Positions 9,765-19,736 of a stretch of DNA of 64,000 bases are shown piece by piece. The DNA comes from Qipengyuania aquimaris. Lineage in GTDB: Bacteria > Pseudomonadota > Alphaproteobacteria > Sphingomonadales > Sphingomonadaceae. The translations under genes and the position numbers were made by a program. Under the pieces are notes generated by a model that made no database searches, had not been told where the DNA came from, and saw nothing but the letters and a program-made list of their open reading frames with translations. Location of the stretch: assembly GCF_009827445.1 (NCBI RefSeq), contig NZ_WTYI01000001.1, positions 1,516,381 to 1,580,380 of the forward strand. Reading direction: 5' to 3'. The stretch's first letter is position 1. Each line of letters opens with the position of its first letter.

Positions 9765-10505
9765 TCAGTTGAGTCGCTTGAGCAGCCCGGACAATGCGGC
9801 CCGCCGCTGCGCATCGCCACTTTCCGTGTCGAGCACGGCGGCATCCGCGACCAGCAACACCCGGCCAGACCCTATCGCGCAGTCCGCAACAAGCGCATCA
9901 GAAGACAGACTGCAGCGCGCATCCTCTCCCCCATCGCCAGGCGCGAAACGGCCTGCCAGCTGAACGGGAAAATCGCCGTCCGGCCCTGCGACTATTCGTT
10001 CATCCTGGCTCTGCGTGTCGTCGAATTCGAGCGTCAGCCCCCAGCGCGCCAGGATCGGTGAAACCAGCACGACATCGAATGGGCGACGCGGATCGCCGAG
10101 GGCGAATTCGGAATGCTGGGTAAGAAACGGATCGGCGAACACCAGCGCCCTGCCCCCGCCTCGCACCCATTCGTCGAGCGCTAAGTTTTCGGACGGCGCC
10201 AATGCCCGCGGTTGTGCGATGACAAGCCGGTCGAGACCGTCGATCGCATCTTTTTCAAGCGTGTCGAGAGGCGTCAGATCGTATCGCTCTTCGAGCAGGG
10301 AGCGTACCCAGCTCGGCTCTTGCGAATTGCTTTCCAGCATGGAGGCAATGTCCTGCCCTTCCGCCCAGTAGATCGGGAGGGAGGTAAACAGGCCCACCGG
10401 TTCTTTTTCGATGTCCGACCCGCCGCGCGCCTCTTCCTCGCTGGCCGCGCAGCCTGCGAGCAATAGGAAAGCCGAAAGGAGAGCCGCCTTATTCAGCAGG
10501 GACAT
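9765..10505 (-). CDS. Lipoprotein with GldG/ABC-auxiliary-like domain, function unknown
   Basis: A 246-residue probable lipoprotein. A hydrophobic signal ends in LLLAGC, giving a predicted lipidated Cys19. The mature part has the pattern of the ABC-transporter auxiliary/GldG-like domain (a fold related to glutamine amidotransferases): a strand-rich start (GLFTSLPIYW), LVIAQPRALAPSENLALDEWV, GGRALVFADPF, and a late ADAAVLD. That assignment is by resemblance only. The ATG at 10505 was preferred over a longer frame because the signal peptide begins there. It lies inside the last 17 bases of the upstream membrane-protein gene, so the two are probably translated together. No ABC transporter gene is nearby, which is odd for this domain. 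Confidence 0.75.
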   Translation of the reverse strand: MSLLNKAALLSAFLLLAGCAASEEEARGGSDIEKEPVGLFTSLPIYWAEGQDIASMLESNSQEPSWVRSLLEERYDLTPLDTLEKDAIDGLDRLVIAQPRALAPSENLALDEWVRGGGRALVFADPFLTQHSEFALGDPRRPFDVVLVSPILARWGLTLEFDDTQSQDERIVAGPDGDFPVQLAGRFAPGDGGEDARCSLSSDALVADCAIGSGRVLLVADAAVLDTESGDAQRRAALSGLLKRLN

Positions 10506-10860
10506 TCGGATCGCCGATACCCTGCTCGGGAACCACGGCAGGGCTCTGCGTGCTCGAAGGTACGGGCTCGGCAGGCAAATCGGGCACCACACCGGCTTCG
10601 ACCAGGGGGTCTGCCTGCGTGGGCTCAGCGCTTGGTTCGGTGGTGGCGGCAGCCTGCGGTACTGAGGACGCGTCGACTTCGCGCGCGCGATCCTGCACTA
10701 GGCTCGCCAATCCGACGAGCAGGACCATGAGGACTACGCCGGCAATCCCGATCTGCAGGCGATGGACCGCCTGGGCTCGCGAACCGCCCAGCGGTGCTTC
10801 AGGCAGACCGCCAATCTGCGGCTTGCTGGAAGAAAGATCGAAATAGCGCGGCATTTTCAT
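10489..10860 (-). CDS. Small single-pass membrane protein, function unknown
   Basis: A 123-residue protein that I do not recognise. A cytoplasmic N-terminus of about 36 residues precedes one membrane helix at about 37-56 (rich in Val, Leu, Gly). A Pro/Ala/Glu/Ser-rich, probably disordered periplasmic tail runs to the end. The ATG at 10860 has a good ribosome-binding site (AAGGAGC) at normal spacing, and the longer upstream frame has none. It overlaps the following lipoprotein gene by 17 bases, and the pair lies 26 bases after cysK on the same strand. The arrangement suggests a two-component envelope unit, but this is inference. Confidence 0.72.
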   Translation of the reverse strand: MKMPRYFDLSSSKPQIGGLPEAPLGGSRAQAVHRLQIGIAGVVLMVLLVGLASLVQDRAREVDASSVPQAAATTEPSAEPTQADPLVEAGVVPDLPAEPVPSSTQSPAVVPEQGIGDPNVPAE

Positions 10861-10886
10861 GATTCTGCGCTCCTTCGAGCCTGCCG

Positions 10887-11903
10887 TCAATCGGAAGCCT
10901 TCAACCAGTCGAATACCGGCAGGCCTTTCGCCTCCAGCCAATCGGCGTTGTACAGGCTGGAAAGGTAGCGAAAGCCGGTGTCGCAAAGGATTGTGACAAC
11001 TTTCGGACTTTCGCGCCCTTCCGCGACGAGCTGTTTCCCGAGCGCGACCGCGCCTGCGACATTGATGCCGCTGGAAAGGCCGAGGCACAGACCTTCCTCG
11101 CGCAGCAGGCGCGCCACCCAGTCGAGACCTTCCTCGTCGGAGACGCGAAACTGCGTGTCGATAGGTGCGCCTTCGAGATTGCCCGTGATCCGGCCCTGCC
11201 CGATCCCTTCGGCCACCGAAGACCCTTCGGCCTTCAATTCACCGTTGGCATAATAGCTGTAAAGCGCCGCGCCGTGCGGATCGGTCAGCGCGATGACGAC
11301 GTTCTCGTCGAATTCCTTAAGGCCCATGCCCACGCCAGCAATTGTGCCGCCGGTGCCTGCCGCGCAGGTGAAGCCATCGACTTTGCCGCCGGTCTGCTCC
11401 CAGATTTCCTTGGCCGTGCCCTCGATATGGGCCTTGCGGTTTGCGGTATTGTCGAACTGGTTCGCCCAGACCGCGCCTTCGGTTTCCTCTGCCAGGCGGC
11501 GCGAGGTGTGGACGAAGTGGTTGCTGTCGGCGAATTTCGTCGGCGGGACAGTGACCAGCTCGGCGCCGAGCGCGCGCAGAGTGTCCATCTTTTCCTTCGA
11601 CTGGTTGTCCGGCATCACGATGATCGTGCGATAGCCCAGAGCGTTGGCCACCAGCGCGATGCCGATACCCGTGTTGCCAGCTGTGCCTTCGACCACGCAG
11701 CCACCGGGTTTCAGCTCGCCACGCGCCTCTGCATCGCGGATGATGTAGAGCGCGGCCCGGTCCTTTACCGAGGCGCCCGGATTGGCGAATTCGCACTTGC
11801 CGTAGATGTCGCAGCCGGCTTCCGCGCTCGGCCCTTCTAGGCGGACGAGCGGCGTGTTTCCGATCAGGTCGAGCGTGTGCTCGCGAATGGGAATTTGTGT
11901 CAT
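10887..11903 (-). CDS. cysK: Cysteine synthase (O-acetylserine sulfhydrylase family)
   Basis: PLP-dependent fold-type II enzyme expected to make cysteine from O-acetylserine and sulfide. The protein opens with LIGNTPLVRL; the PLP lysine is in NPGASVKDRA (Lys47). The phosphate-binding loop EGTAGNTG follows near 75, and the GTGGTIAGVG glycine loop is in the middle. The length from the ATG at 11903 is 338 residues. This start was chosen because the family N-terminus (IPIREHTLDLIGNTP) follows it directly. The sequence could also be read as a CysK/CBS-like subtype; substrate preference cannot be told from sequence alone. A ferredoxin gene lies 42 bases upstream on the same strand. Confidence 0.88.
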   Translation of the reverse strand: MTQIPIREHTLDLIGNTPLVRLEGPSAEAGCDIYGKCEFANPGASVKDRAALYIIRDAEARGELKPGGCVVEGTAGNTGIGIALVANALGYRTIIVMPDNQSKEKMDTLRALGAELVTVPPTKFADSNHFVHTSRRLAEETEGAVWANQFDNTANRKAHIEGTAKEIWEQTGGKVDGFTCAAGTGGTIAGVGMGLKEFDENVVIALTDPHGAALYSYYANGELKAEGSSVAEGIGQGRITGNLEGAPIDTQFRVSDEEGLDWVARLLREEGLCLGLSSGINVAGAVALGKQLVAEGRESPKVVTILCDTGFRYLSSLYNADWLEAKGLPVFDWLKASD

Positions 11904-11945
11904 GCTGCGTGAGGTAGGCGCGGGCGCGCTACCTCGCAAACAACA

Positions 11946-12263
11946 TCAATCTTCAGGGGCGATAGTAACCTTCAACCCGTCCAGTTCGCCGGTGAAGGGG
12001 ATCTGGCATGACAAGCGCGAAGTCTCGGCGCGGTGCTCGGTCGATTCCAGGAGGTCGTCCTCGTCCTCGCTCATTTCCGGAAGCTTGTCCTGGAAGGCGG
12101 GATCGACATGAACGTGGCAAGTCGCACACGAACAGCAGCCGCCGCACAATGCCAGCAATTCGTCGAAGCCGTTGTCGCGAATGGCTTCCATGACGGTCAG
12201 GCCGTCCTCGACTTCGATCTCGCTCGTCTCGCCTTCGCGGGTGGTGACGATCAGCTTGGGCAT
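11946..12263 (-). CDS. 2Fe-2S ferredoxin, adrenodoxin type
   Basis: Small cytoplasmic electron carrier of 105 residues. The cluster ligands fit the vertebrate/bacterial adrenodoxin pattern C-x5-C-x2-C...C: Cys40, Cys46, Cys49 and Cys86. Extra cysteines at 43 and 44 lie in the loop. An acidic helix ([12 protein letters not shown]) between the third and fourth ligands is the usual docking surface for a reductase or P450. It is followed by cysK and is divergent from the glycosylase gene. Its redox partner is not in the window, so the role (Fe-S assembly, P450 or dioxygenase support) is open. Confidence 0.93.
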   Translation of the reverse strand: MPKLIVTTREGETSEIEVEDGLTVMEAIRDNGFDELLALCGGCCSCATCHVHVDPAFQDKLPEMSEDEDDLLESTEHRAETSRLSCQIPFTGELDGLKVTIAPED

Positions 12264-12344
12264 CGATTGCGTATCCTTGTTGCCTCGCCCGCCAAACGGG
12301 CCCTATGCGTTGCGCTGCTATTCAATAGGGAGCGGAAGCGCAAG

Positions 12345-12962
12345 GTGGGCCTAACCAATTCGCAATTGCGCGAGCATCTGGATGCCGTGGCCAGCAAAGA
12401 TGCGGTTGTGGCAGCGGCAATCGAACGTTGCGGCTATCCCGAAGAGCGCATCCGTCCGACCGGGTATCGCACCCTGCTGCGCACGATTGTGGGCCAGCAG
12501 GTCAGCGTCGCAGCCGCAGCCTCGGTGTGGAACAAGCTGGAGACGGAACTCGGCGAGGACATGGCGGCGCGCGAATTGCTCGACCGCGACTTCGATACCT
12601 TGAGGGCGTGCGGTCTTTCACGCCAGAAACAGGGTTATGCGAGGTCTCTGTGCGAACTCGTCGAGAGTGGGGAACTCGACCTGGAGAGCCTCCCGCAGGA
12701 CGACGAGGAAGCCATCGCCGAACTCGTCCGGATCAAGGGCATCGGGCGCTGGTCGGCCGAGATCTACCTTCTATTCGCAGAAGGACGGCAGGACATCTGG
12801 CCCGCAGGCGACCTGGCGGTCCAGGAAGCGGTGGGACGCCTCCTTGGCTTGCCGGAGCGACCAAGCGAGAAACACACCCGCGAATTGGGCGAGCAATGGC
12901 GTCCCTATCGCGGAGCCATGGCCATTTTCACGTGGCACACCTACAACAATGCCGCGCTCTGA
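12345..12962 (+). CDS. DNA-3-methyladenine glycosylase II (AlkA-like)
   Basis: HhH-GPD superfamily base-excision repair glycosylase that would remove alkylated purines. The 205-residue protein has the family entry LLRTIVGQQVSVAAA near 42-56, a helix-hairpin-helix (RIKGIGRWSAEIYL) near 132-145, and the catalytic Asp in WPAGDLAVQ about 15 residues later. No ATG is available before the conserved core. GTG at 12345, with a purine-rich stretch (AGGGAGCGGAAG) ahead, gives the best start. A longer frame runs back over the ferredoxin gene and was rejected. It is shorter than E. coli AlkA because the N-terminal domain is missing, which is common in this subgroup. Confidence 0.85.
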   Translation: MGLTNSQLREHLDAVASKDAVVAAAIERCGYPEERIRPTGYRTLLRTIVGQQVSVAAAASVWNKLETELGEDMAARELLDRDFDTLRACGLSRQKQGYARSLCELVESGELDLESLPQDDEEAIAELVRIKGIGRWSAEIYLLFAEGRQDIWPAGDLAVQEAVGRLLGLPERPSEKHTRELGEQWRPYRGAMAIFTWHTYNNAAL

Positions 12963-12984
12963 CGGGCGCGCGAGGGAGAGAGAC

Positions 12985-13791
12985 ATGAGCGAACGCAAAG
13001 CGATTTTCATCACGGGTGGCGGATCCGGCATCGGCCGCGCGATCGCTCTGAAATTCGCGGATGAAGGTTGGTTTGTCGGCCTTGGCGATATCGACCAGGC
13101 GGGCATGGACGAAACGCTCGCCCTGATCGAAAACGGCTTCACCTTCGCCCACAAGTTCGACGTCCGCGAACGCGAGGCATGGGACCACGCACTCGACGGC
13201 TTTGCCACCGCCAGCGGCGGCCGGATCGACGTGCTGGCGAACAACGCAGGCATCCCGCTGGGCGGATCGCTGATGGAAAACTCGACAGCCGAGATCGAGC
13301 GCTGCCTCGACATCAACCTGAAAGGCGTCCTTTTCGGCGCGCAGGCGGCCTATCCGCATCTCAAGAAGACCGCGCCTGGATCGTGCCTGCTCAACACCGC
13401 GAGCGCTGCCGGGATCTACGGCACGCCCGGCGCAAGCGTCTATTCCGCGACCAAGTTCGGCGTGCGGGCAATTACCGAAAGCCTCGATGGCGAATGGGCG
13501 GAAGACGGGATCAACGTCCGCTCGATCATGCCGAGTTTCATCGACACGCCGCTGCTCGATCATACGCCCAATGCGCAGAGCAACGAGGGCATTCGCCAGC
13601 GCGTGAAGGATGCAGGGCTCGAGATCACTCCGGTGGTCGAGGTTGCGCAGGCAGCATGGGACGCTGTTCACGGCGACAAACTGCACACGACCGTCGGCAA
13701 GACGGCAAAGCGTATCGCTTTCGGATCGCGCTGGATGCCCGGCCGCGTGCGCAAACAGACACGCCAGTCGGCCCGCCCTCTCGGCCAGTAA
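12985..13791 (+). CDS. SDR-family oxidoreductase
   Basis: Short-chain dehydrogenase/reductase of 268 residues, cytoplasmic, NAD(P)-dependent. It has the classical-SDR cofactor loop TGGGSGIG at 10-17, NNAG at 86-89, and catalytic Ser140, Tyr153 and Lys157 (YSATK). Asp near position 35-37 (LGDID) suggests a preference for NAD(H), but this is tentative. The ATG at 12985 has GAGGGAGAG just upstream. It lies 22 bases after the glycosylase gene and 12 bases before a secreted hydrolase gene. The substrate cannot be named. Confidence 0.9.
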   Translation: MSERKAIFITGGGSGIGRAIALKFADEGWFVGLGDIDQAGMDETLALIENGFTFAHKFDVREREAWDHALDGFATASGGRIDVLANNAGIPLGGSLMENSTAEIERCLDINLKGVLFGAQAAYPHLKKTAPGSCLLNTASAAGIYGTPGASVYSATKFGVRAITESLDGEWAEDGINVRSIMPSFIDTPLLDHTPNAQSNEGIRQRVKDAGLEITPVVEVAQAAWDAVHGDKLHTTVGKTAKRIAFGSRWMPGRVRKQTRQSARPLGQ

Positions 13792-13803
13792 GGACCCACA
13801 ATC

Positions 13804-14841
13804 ATGCGAGTTATCCTGTCGCTGGCAGCGCTGCTGCTTGCCGCGCCCCTTAGCGCCCAGCTCACCGAGGCCGAGCCCTATATCCTCGGCCAGACCTACA
13901 CGCTCGAAAGCGCGATACTGAAAGAAGGCACGCGCAAGATAACGGTTCGCCTGCCGGCCGAGTACGAAGCCGAGCCGGAGCGCGCCTTTCCCGTCGTTTA
14001 CCTCCTCGATGGCGGGCCGGAGCAGGACTTCGCCCATATCGCCGGCATCGCGCAGAGCCGCGAGATGAACTACTCGTTCGAGCCTTTCATCCTGGTGGGC
14101 ATCCAGAGCGTGAATCGCAGGCACGAACTTTCGCCGCCCGCCGCCGATCCCGCGCCATATGAAGAGGCCTTGAGGGCCACCCCCGGTGGTTCGGCGGACT
14201 ACCGTCGCTTCCTGAAGGAAGAACTCAAGCCGATGGTCGAGGCGCAGTTCCGCACCGATGGCCGCGATGCAATCATGGGAGAATCGCTCGCCGCGCTGTT
14301 TGTGGTGGAAACGCTGCTCGAAGAGCCGGCGCTGTTCGACGACTACATCGCCATTTCGCCAAGCATGTGGTGGGAAAAGATGAAGTATGGCCGCGAAGCC
14401 GGTGGCTACCTTGAGAACATGGGCTCCGGTGCAAAACGGCTTTATCTTTCTACGGCCAACGAAGGGGACTGGCACCGCGAGGGGACCGAGCACTTGATTG
14501 CCGCTTTACGGCTGCATGCTCCCGAAAACCTGACATGGACCTTCGTCGATGCTGGCGAAAGCGAGACCCACGGAACGCTCTATCACCCGATGGCCCTCGA
14601 CGCTTTCCGCGCCCTCTACGGCACACCCAGCCGCGAGTATCGCAGCTATCCGCTCATCGGCGGCCCGGACGTCAGGGAGCGCAGTGCTGAGGAAAATGCG
14701 CTTCTCGAGCAGGAATGCATGCGCGAAAACAGCATCGCGATGACGCCAGGCACGGCAGAGCGGGCGCGCGAGGCGATCTATTACCGCTGCTTGTTGCTCG
14801 AGCTCGGCCCGACGCCGCGCGAAGGCAATCTAGGCGAGTAG
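13804..14841 (+). CDS. Secreted alpha/beta-hydrolase, esterase D/IroE-like
   Basis: 345-residue exported hydrolase. A Sec signal peptide ([18 protein letters not shown], cut before Gln19) is followed by the putative esterase fold seen in IroE/YbbA-type proteins (COG2819). It shows [10 protein letters not shown] near 60-70, the nucleophile elbow GESLAA (Ser about 162) and a late His in ETHGTLYHP, consistent with a Ser-Asp-His triad. The C-terminal 70 residues contain two cysteines that may pair. It starts 12 bases after the SDR gene, so the two are probably cotranscribed. Its 3' end overlaps the convergent pterin dehydratase gene by 12 bases. The substrate is unknown. Confidence 0.82.
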   Translation: MRVILSLAALLLAAPLSAQLTEAEPYILGQTYTLESAILKEGTRKITVRLPAEYEAEPERAFPVVYLLDGGPEQDFAHIAGIAQSREMNYSFEPFILVGIQSVNRRHELSPPAADPAPYEEALRATPGGSADYRRFLKEELKPMVEAQFRTDGRDAIMGESLAALFVVETLLEEPALFDDYIAISPSMWWEKMKYGREAGGYLENMGSGAKRLYLSTANEGDWHREGTEHLIAALRLHAPENLTWTFVDAGESETHGTLYHPMALDAFRALYGTPSREYRSYPLIGGPDVRERSAEENALLEQECMRENSIAMTPGTAERAREAIYYRCLLLELGPTPREGNLGE

Positions 14842-15126
14842 CGCGTCGATCTTGCGGGCCATCTTCACGTCGCGCAGGCTCAATCCGCCTGCGTCGTGCG
14901 TGGTCAGCGTGATCTCCACGCGGTTGTAGACGTTGAACCATTCGGGATGGTGGTCGCGCGTCTCCGCGATCATCGCGACGCGGGTCATGAATGCAAAGGC
15001 CTTGGAAAAGTCGTCAAATTCGAACTTGCGCTCGATCGCGTCGCCGTCGCGGGCCAGCGACCAGTCAGGCAATGCCCGCAGCCAGCTGTCACGTTCTTCC
15101 TGGGTGAGCTGTTCGACGGAACCCAT
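14830..15126 (-). CDS. phhB: 4a-hydroxytetrahydrobiopterin (pterin-4a-carbinolamine) dehydratase
   Basis: Cytoplasmic enzyme of 98 residues that dehydrates pterin-4a-carbinolamine, recycling tetrahydropterin. The active-site motif [11 protein letters not shown] (His59, His60, Pro61) and the later THDAGGLS (His77) are intact, and the length matches the family. No phenylalanine hydroxylase gene is in the window, so it may serve a distant hydroxylase or a moonlighting role. It is convergent with, and overlaps by 12 bases, the upstream hydrolase. Its start lies 54 bases from the divergent ccmA gene. Confidence 0.94.
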   Translation of the reverse strand: MGSVEQLTQEERDSWLRALPDWSLARDGDAIERKFEFDDFSKAFAFMTRVAMIAETRDHHPEWFNVYNRVEITLTTHDAGGLSLRDVKMARKIDALLA

Positions 15127-15180
15127 TTGCGAATCTCTCCTGCTTGTCGCTGGCAGCGCTTTTGCCTATCGCTCCCGCCC

Positions 15181-15762
15181 ATGCAAGCGCGCCTAGCAGC
15201 ATCCGACCTCGCCTGCCGCCGCGGCGAGCGGCTGCTGTTCCGCGCGCTGTCCTTCGAGGCCGCGTCAGGTAGCGCCATCCACATCGCTGGCGCAAACGGG
15301 ATCGGCAAGTCGAGCCTGATCCGCATCCTCGCCGGATTGCTGCGCCCCTTCGCCGGAACCGTGGAAAGCGATGGCGCAATGGGCCTGGTCGACGAGCGGC
15401 TGGCGCTCGACCAGAACCTGCCGCTGGGCAAGGCGCTCGCTTTTTACGAGAAACTCGACGGGTGCCGCGATCCGGGTCGGGCGCTCGACCTGCTGCAGCT
15501 GCGACCATTGATGGATGTGCCCGTCCGTTACCTGTCGACCGGTCAGAAAAAGCGTGCGGCCCTTGCCCGCCTGCTCAATCGCAATTGTCCGATCTGGCTG
15601 CTGGACGAGCCGCTGAACGGCCTTGACGCGCAGGCGGCGGCAAGCATGGAAGCGCTGGTAGCGCTGCATTGCGGCGGCGGGGGCATTGCGGTGGTGGCCT
15701 CGCACCAGTCGATGGCCCTGCCCGACGTAAAAACCATCGACCTCGCCGAGTACGCGGCATGA
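15181..15762 (+). CDS. ccmA: Heme exporter ATP-binding protein CcmA
   Basis: ABC ATPase of the CcmABCD system, which helps release heme-loaded CcmE for cytochrome c maturation. The 193-residue protein has Walker A GANGIGKS at 37-44, the ABC signature LSTGQKKR near 120, and Walker B IWLLDEP followed by LNGLD. Short CcmA proteins of about 200 residues are typical. The ATG at 15181 gives the family N-terminus; a longer frame overlapping phhB was rejected. The stop overlaps the ccmB start (ATGA). No other ccm genes are in the window. Confidence 0.93.
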   Translation: MQARLAASDLACRRGERLLFRALSFEAASGSAIHIAGANGIGKSSLIRILAGLLRPFAGTVESDGAMGLVDERLALDQNLPLGKALAFYEKLDGCRDPGRALDLLQLRPLMDVPVRYLSTGQKKRAALARLLNRNCPIWLLDEPLNGLDAQAAASMEALVALHCGGGGIAVVASHQSMALPDVKTIDLAEYAA

Positions 15763-16418
15763 GCGCTCTCGCAACTCTCCTTCGGCGCGATCTGGGCCTG
15801 TTGCTGCCAGGTGGTCGCGGCGGAGCGGGCGTCCTTCCGCTCCTGTTCTTCCTTGCCGTCGCCATGCTTTACCCGTTTGCCGTTGGCCCCGATGCACAAT
15901 TGCTGGCCCGTACCGGTGGCGGCGTCATCTGGGTGGCAGCCCTGCTGGCTGCGATCCTTCCGCTGGAAAAGCTGGTGTCGGGCGATCTGGAAGCCGGTGT
16001 TTTCGACCAGCTCGCCCTGCGCGGCGTTGCCGAGGAATGGGCCATGCTGTCGCGCCTTGTCGCGCACTGGCTGGCCTTTGCGCCGCTGCTGCTGGTCGCA
16101 ACCCTGCCTGCAGCCGCGCTGCTGGGACTGTCGGGAGAGACCACGCGCACCGTGCTGCTGGGCCTGCTGGCCGGGACGCCCGGCCTCGCGGCAGTCGGCC
16201 TTGCGGTCGCAGCCCTGACTGCCAGCCTAAGGGGAGGCGCTGCGCTGGCCGGACTGATGGTCATCCCGCTGGCAGTGCCGATCCTGATTTTCGGCGCGGG
16301 CACGCTGGCCCGCCCGGACCCGAGCGGCCTGTTGCTGACGGCAGCAATCAGTCTTGGGCTATGTGCGCTCGCCCCGCTGGCGGCAGGTGCCGCAATCAAG
16401 GCAGCGCGCGAAAGCTGA
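15759..16418 (+). CDS. ccmB: Heme exporter membrane protein CcmB
   Basis: Permease subunit that pairs with CcmA in the cytochrome c maturation ABC complex. The 219-residue protein has six predicted membrane helices. The first segment (RRDLGLLLPGG) and the loop LEKLVSGDLEAGVFDQLALRG are typical of CcmB. The ATG at 15759 overlaps the ccmA stop by four bases, which indicates coupled translation and sets the start. Downstream hairpins at 16428-16500 probably end the transcript. Confidence 0.93.
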   Translation: MSALATLLRRDLGLLLPGGRGGAGVLPLLFFLAVAMLYPFAVGPDAQLLARTGGGVIWVAALLAAILPLEKLVSGDLEAGVFDQLALRGVAEEWAMLSRLVAHWLAFAPLLLVATLPAAALLGLSGETTRTVLLGLLAGTPGLAAVGLAVAALTASLRGGAALAGLMVIPLAVPILIFGAGTLARPDPSGLLLTAAISLGLCALAPLAAGAAIKAARES

Positions 16419-16427
16419 CGGGACCTA

Positions 16428-16500
16428 CGACACGCAGTGTCGCAAGGGCGACCGCCCGCCCGAGCCTTTGCGAGGTAGCCAAGCAGTGCGGACGCACTGC
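16428..16500. terminator. Convergent intergenic hairpins between ccmB and map
   Basis: Two perfect inverted repeats lie in the 101-base gap between the convergent genes: CGACAC-GCA-GTGTCG at 16428-16442, and GCAGTGC-GGAC-GCACTGC at 16483-16500. A weaker GGGC/GCCC pair sits at 16446-16457. Neither strong hairpin has a T-run, so efficient intrinsic termination is uncertain. The block could also be a palindromic repeat element. Confidence 0.4.
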
Positions 16501-16519
16501 GCCCGGCGACTGAGGGCGC

Positions 16520-17350
16520 TTACGAGTAAGGCGGCTTGTGGAGGCCCTTGGGGCTTTCGGTAAAGATCTCCACCCCGTTTTCGGTAATCCCGATCGAATG
16601 TTCGAACTGCGCCGACAGCGACTTGTCGCGCGTTACCGCGGTCCAGCCGTCACGCAGCAGCTTCGCATGCGGGCGGCCGAGATTGATCATCGGTTCGATG
16701 GTGAAGAACATGCCGGGCTTGAGTTCCGGACCCGTGCCCATGCGGCCGGTGTGGATCACCTCGGGCGCATCGTGGAACAGGCGGCCAAGGCCATGACCGC
16801 AGAACTCCTGCACCACGCCATAGCGGAACTGGCGCGCATGCGTTTCGATGACAGCGCCGATATCGCCCAGCCGCGCGCCGGGCTTCGAAGCGGCCTCGAT
16901 GCCGAGCATGAGGCATTCATACGTCACATCGACCAGCTTTCGTGCCTTGAGCGGCACATCGCCAACGAAGAACATCCGGCTGGTATCGCCGTGCCAGCCG
17001 TCGAGCAGCGGGGTCACGTCGACATTGACAATGTCGCCATCCTTGAGCGCCTTTTCGCTCGGGATACCGTGGCAGATCACGTGGTTGATCGAGGTGCAGC
17101 AGCTATGCGCATAACCGCGATAGCCCATGGTCGCAGGCACCGCGCCGCCGTCGAGCGTCATCTTGCGCACGAGGTCGTCGATCTCGCCGGTGGTGACGCC
17201 GGGCTTCACGAAACCGGTCAATTCGTCGAGGATTTCCGCGGCCAGCCGTCCGGCCTTGCGCATGCCCTCGAAGCCTTCCGCTCCGTGCAGCTTGATCGTG
17301 CCGTCACGATAGACGGTCTGGTCGCTCTCGATTACCTGATATTCGGTCAT
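16520..17350 (-). CDS. map: Methionine aminopeptidase, type I
   Basis: Dinuclear metalloprotease that removes the initiator methionine from nascent proteins in the cytoplasm. The 276-residue protein has the M24 ligands in order: Asp in VNVDVTPLL, Asp in HGDTSRMF, His in GHGLGRLFHDAP, Glu in TIEPMIN and Glu in FEHSIGI. SINHVICHGIP is also present. The ATG at 17350 (MTEYQVIES) was chosen over one 21 bases further upstream because it matches family length better. It is convergent with ccmB and lies 41 bases after a lipoprotein gene on the same strand. Confidence 0.95.
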   Translation of the reverse strand: MTEYQVIESDQTVYRDGTIKLHGAEGFEGMRKAGRLAAEILDELTGFVKPGVTTGEIDDLVRKMTLDGGAVPATMGYRGYAHSCCTSINHVICHGIPSEKALKDGDIVNVDVTPLLDGWHGDTSRMFFVGDVPLKARKLVDVTYECLMLGIEAASKPGARLGDIGAVIETHARQFRYGVVQEFCGHGLGRLFHDAPEVIHTGRMGTGPELKPGMFFTIEPMINLGRPHAKLLRDGWTAVTRDKSLSAQFEHSIGITENGVEIFTESPKGLHKPPYS

Positions 17351-17391
17351 GCGCGCCCATGTAGCGATCATGCGCGCAAATTGCGAGACCG

Positions 17392-18225
17392 TCAGTTGCG
17401 GACGCGAAACGCTGCGGCATAGGCCGGCTTCACTGCGTCGAGCACCGATGCGGTGACGGGAAAGTCGAGCTCGTAGCTGCCTTCGGCGTATGGACCCGCG
17501 ACGTAGGGGCCGAAATAGATACCGATGCGGTCGAAATGCTTCCCGTCGGACGAGCCGATGAAGATGCTGGCTTCATCGAGCCCCGGGCAATCCTCGAATA
17601 TCGCATCGCTTTGCGGATCGACCGGGCTGCCGCGGCGTTCTTCGCGTTCTTTGTTGAGGGTCGCGCACAGCTTCGCGCCGAGCGCGTTCTCAAGGGCTAC
17701 TGCGGATTCGAACAGGTCTGCACCTGAGACCCCCACCTCCTTCGCGCGGTCCCAGACCAGCGAGGTGCGGCCGGACATTCCGTGTGCGCCGCCGGTATAG
17801 AGGTACATATCGCGGGTCAGGCTGAGCCAGCCGGGAATGTCGGCAGCGACCTTCCATGTGACTTCATAGCCCCGGCCCACGCAGCTCACGCAATCCTCGC
17901 CGGCGAAATCGGCCAGCGAGCGCTCCCACTCTGCCTTTTGCTTGGCCAGCGCTTCGTCACGCTCGCTGCGCAGGATTTTTTCCAGCGCAGGGATTGCGGA
18001 CACTTCAGCAGGCCAGCTGTAAGCGAATTCGCGAACGGCGTCCCCGTCGCGCGCATCGTCTTCGAAGGTCACCTCGGCGGGCCCGGCGTCACTGGCCGAC
18101 GCGGGATCGGCGCTGGCACTTGCCGTAGCCACAGGCGCATCGTCCTGGACCTCGGTAAAGGCGGGCGATTGCGTACAAGCAGCACTCGACAGGGCGAGTG
18201 AAATCAGGAACAGGCGGTGTCGCAT
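17392..18225 (-). CDS. Lipoprotein with DUF4163/DUF3298-like domains
   Basis: 277-residue predicted lipoprotein. The signal peptide ends in SSAAC, with lipid-bearing Cys17, followed by an Ala/Ser/Asp-rich linker to about residue 60. The rest resembles the DUF4163 plus DUF3298 pair found in periplasmic parts of RsiV-type proteins and in lysozyme-binding relatives: FAYSWPAEVSAIP, then MYLYTGGAHGMSGRTSLVWD, and a late FGPYVAGPYAEGSYELDFP. The TGGAH motif is the best mark. Two cysteines (CVSC) around 137-140 may form a disulfide. Function is not established; an envelope role is inferred. It is divergent from the aminopeptidase gene. Confidence 0.8.
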   Translation of the reverse strand: MRHRLFLISLALSSAACTQSPAFTEVQDDAPVATASASADPASASDAGPAEVTFEDDARDGDAVREFAYSWPAEVSAIPALEKILRSERDEALAKQKAEWERSLADFAGEDCVSCVGRGYEVTWKVAADIPGWLSLTRDMYLYTGGAHGMSGRTSLVWDRAKEVGVSGADLFESAVALENALGAKLCATLNKEREERRGSPVDPQSDAIFEDCPGLDEASIFIGSSDGKHFDRIGIYFGPYVAGPYAEGSYELDFPVTASVLDAVKPAYAAAFRVRN

Positions 18226-18269
18226 CTCATTTCCATGCCCGAGATCAAATTAGTACGGGGTGAATACCA

Positions 18270-19658
<1,389 letters not shown>

Positions 19659-19736
19659 CCGGCGCATGTCTTGCGAGAACGGGCGCGCGCGGCTAAGCGC
19701 CCGAGCTTGTAACAAATATCAAGCCAGACAGGTTTC

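Noticed and set aside
9577..9963. 128-codon plus-strand frame over the dcw upstream region
   Set aside because: No RBS, composition unlike a protein, and it runs into the antisense of the lipoprotein gene.
12928..14493. 521-codon open frame antisense to the SDR and hydrolase genes
   Set aside because: The sense genes have intact active sites; the antisense frame is a shadow.
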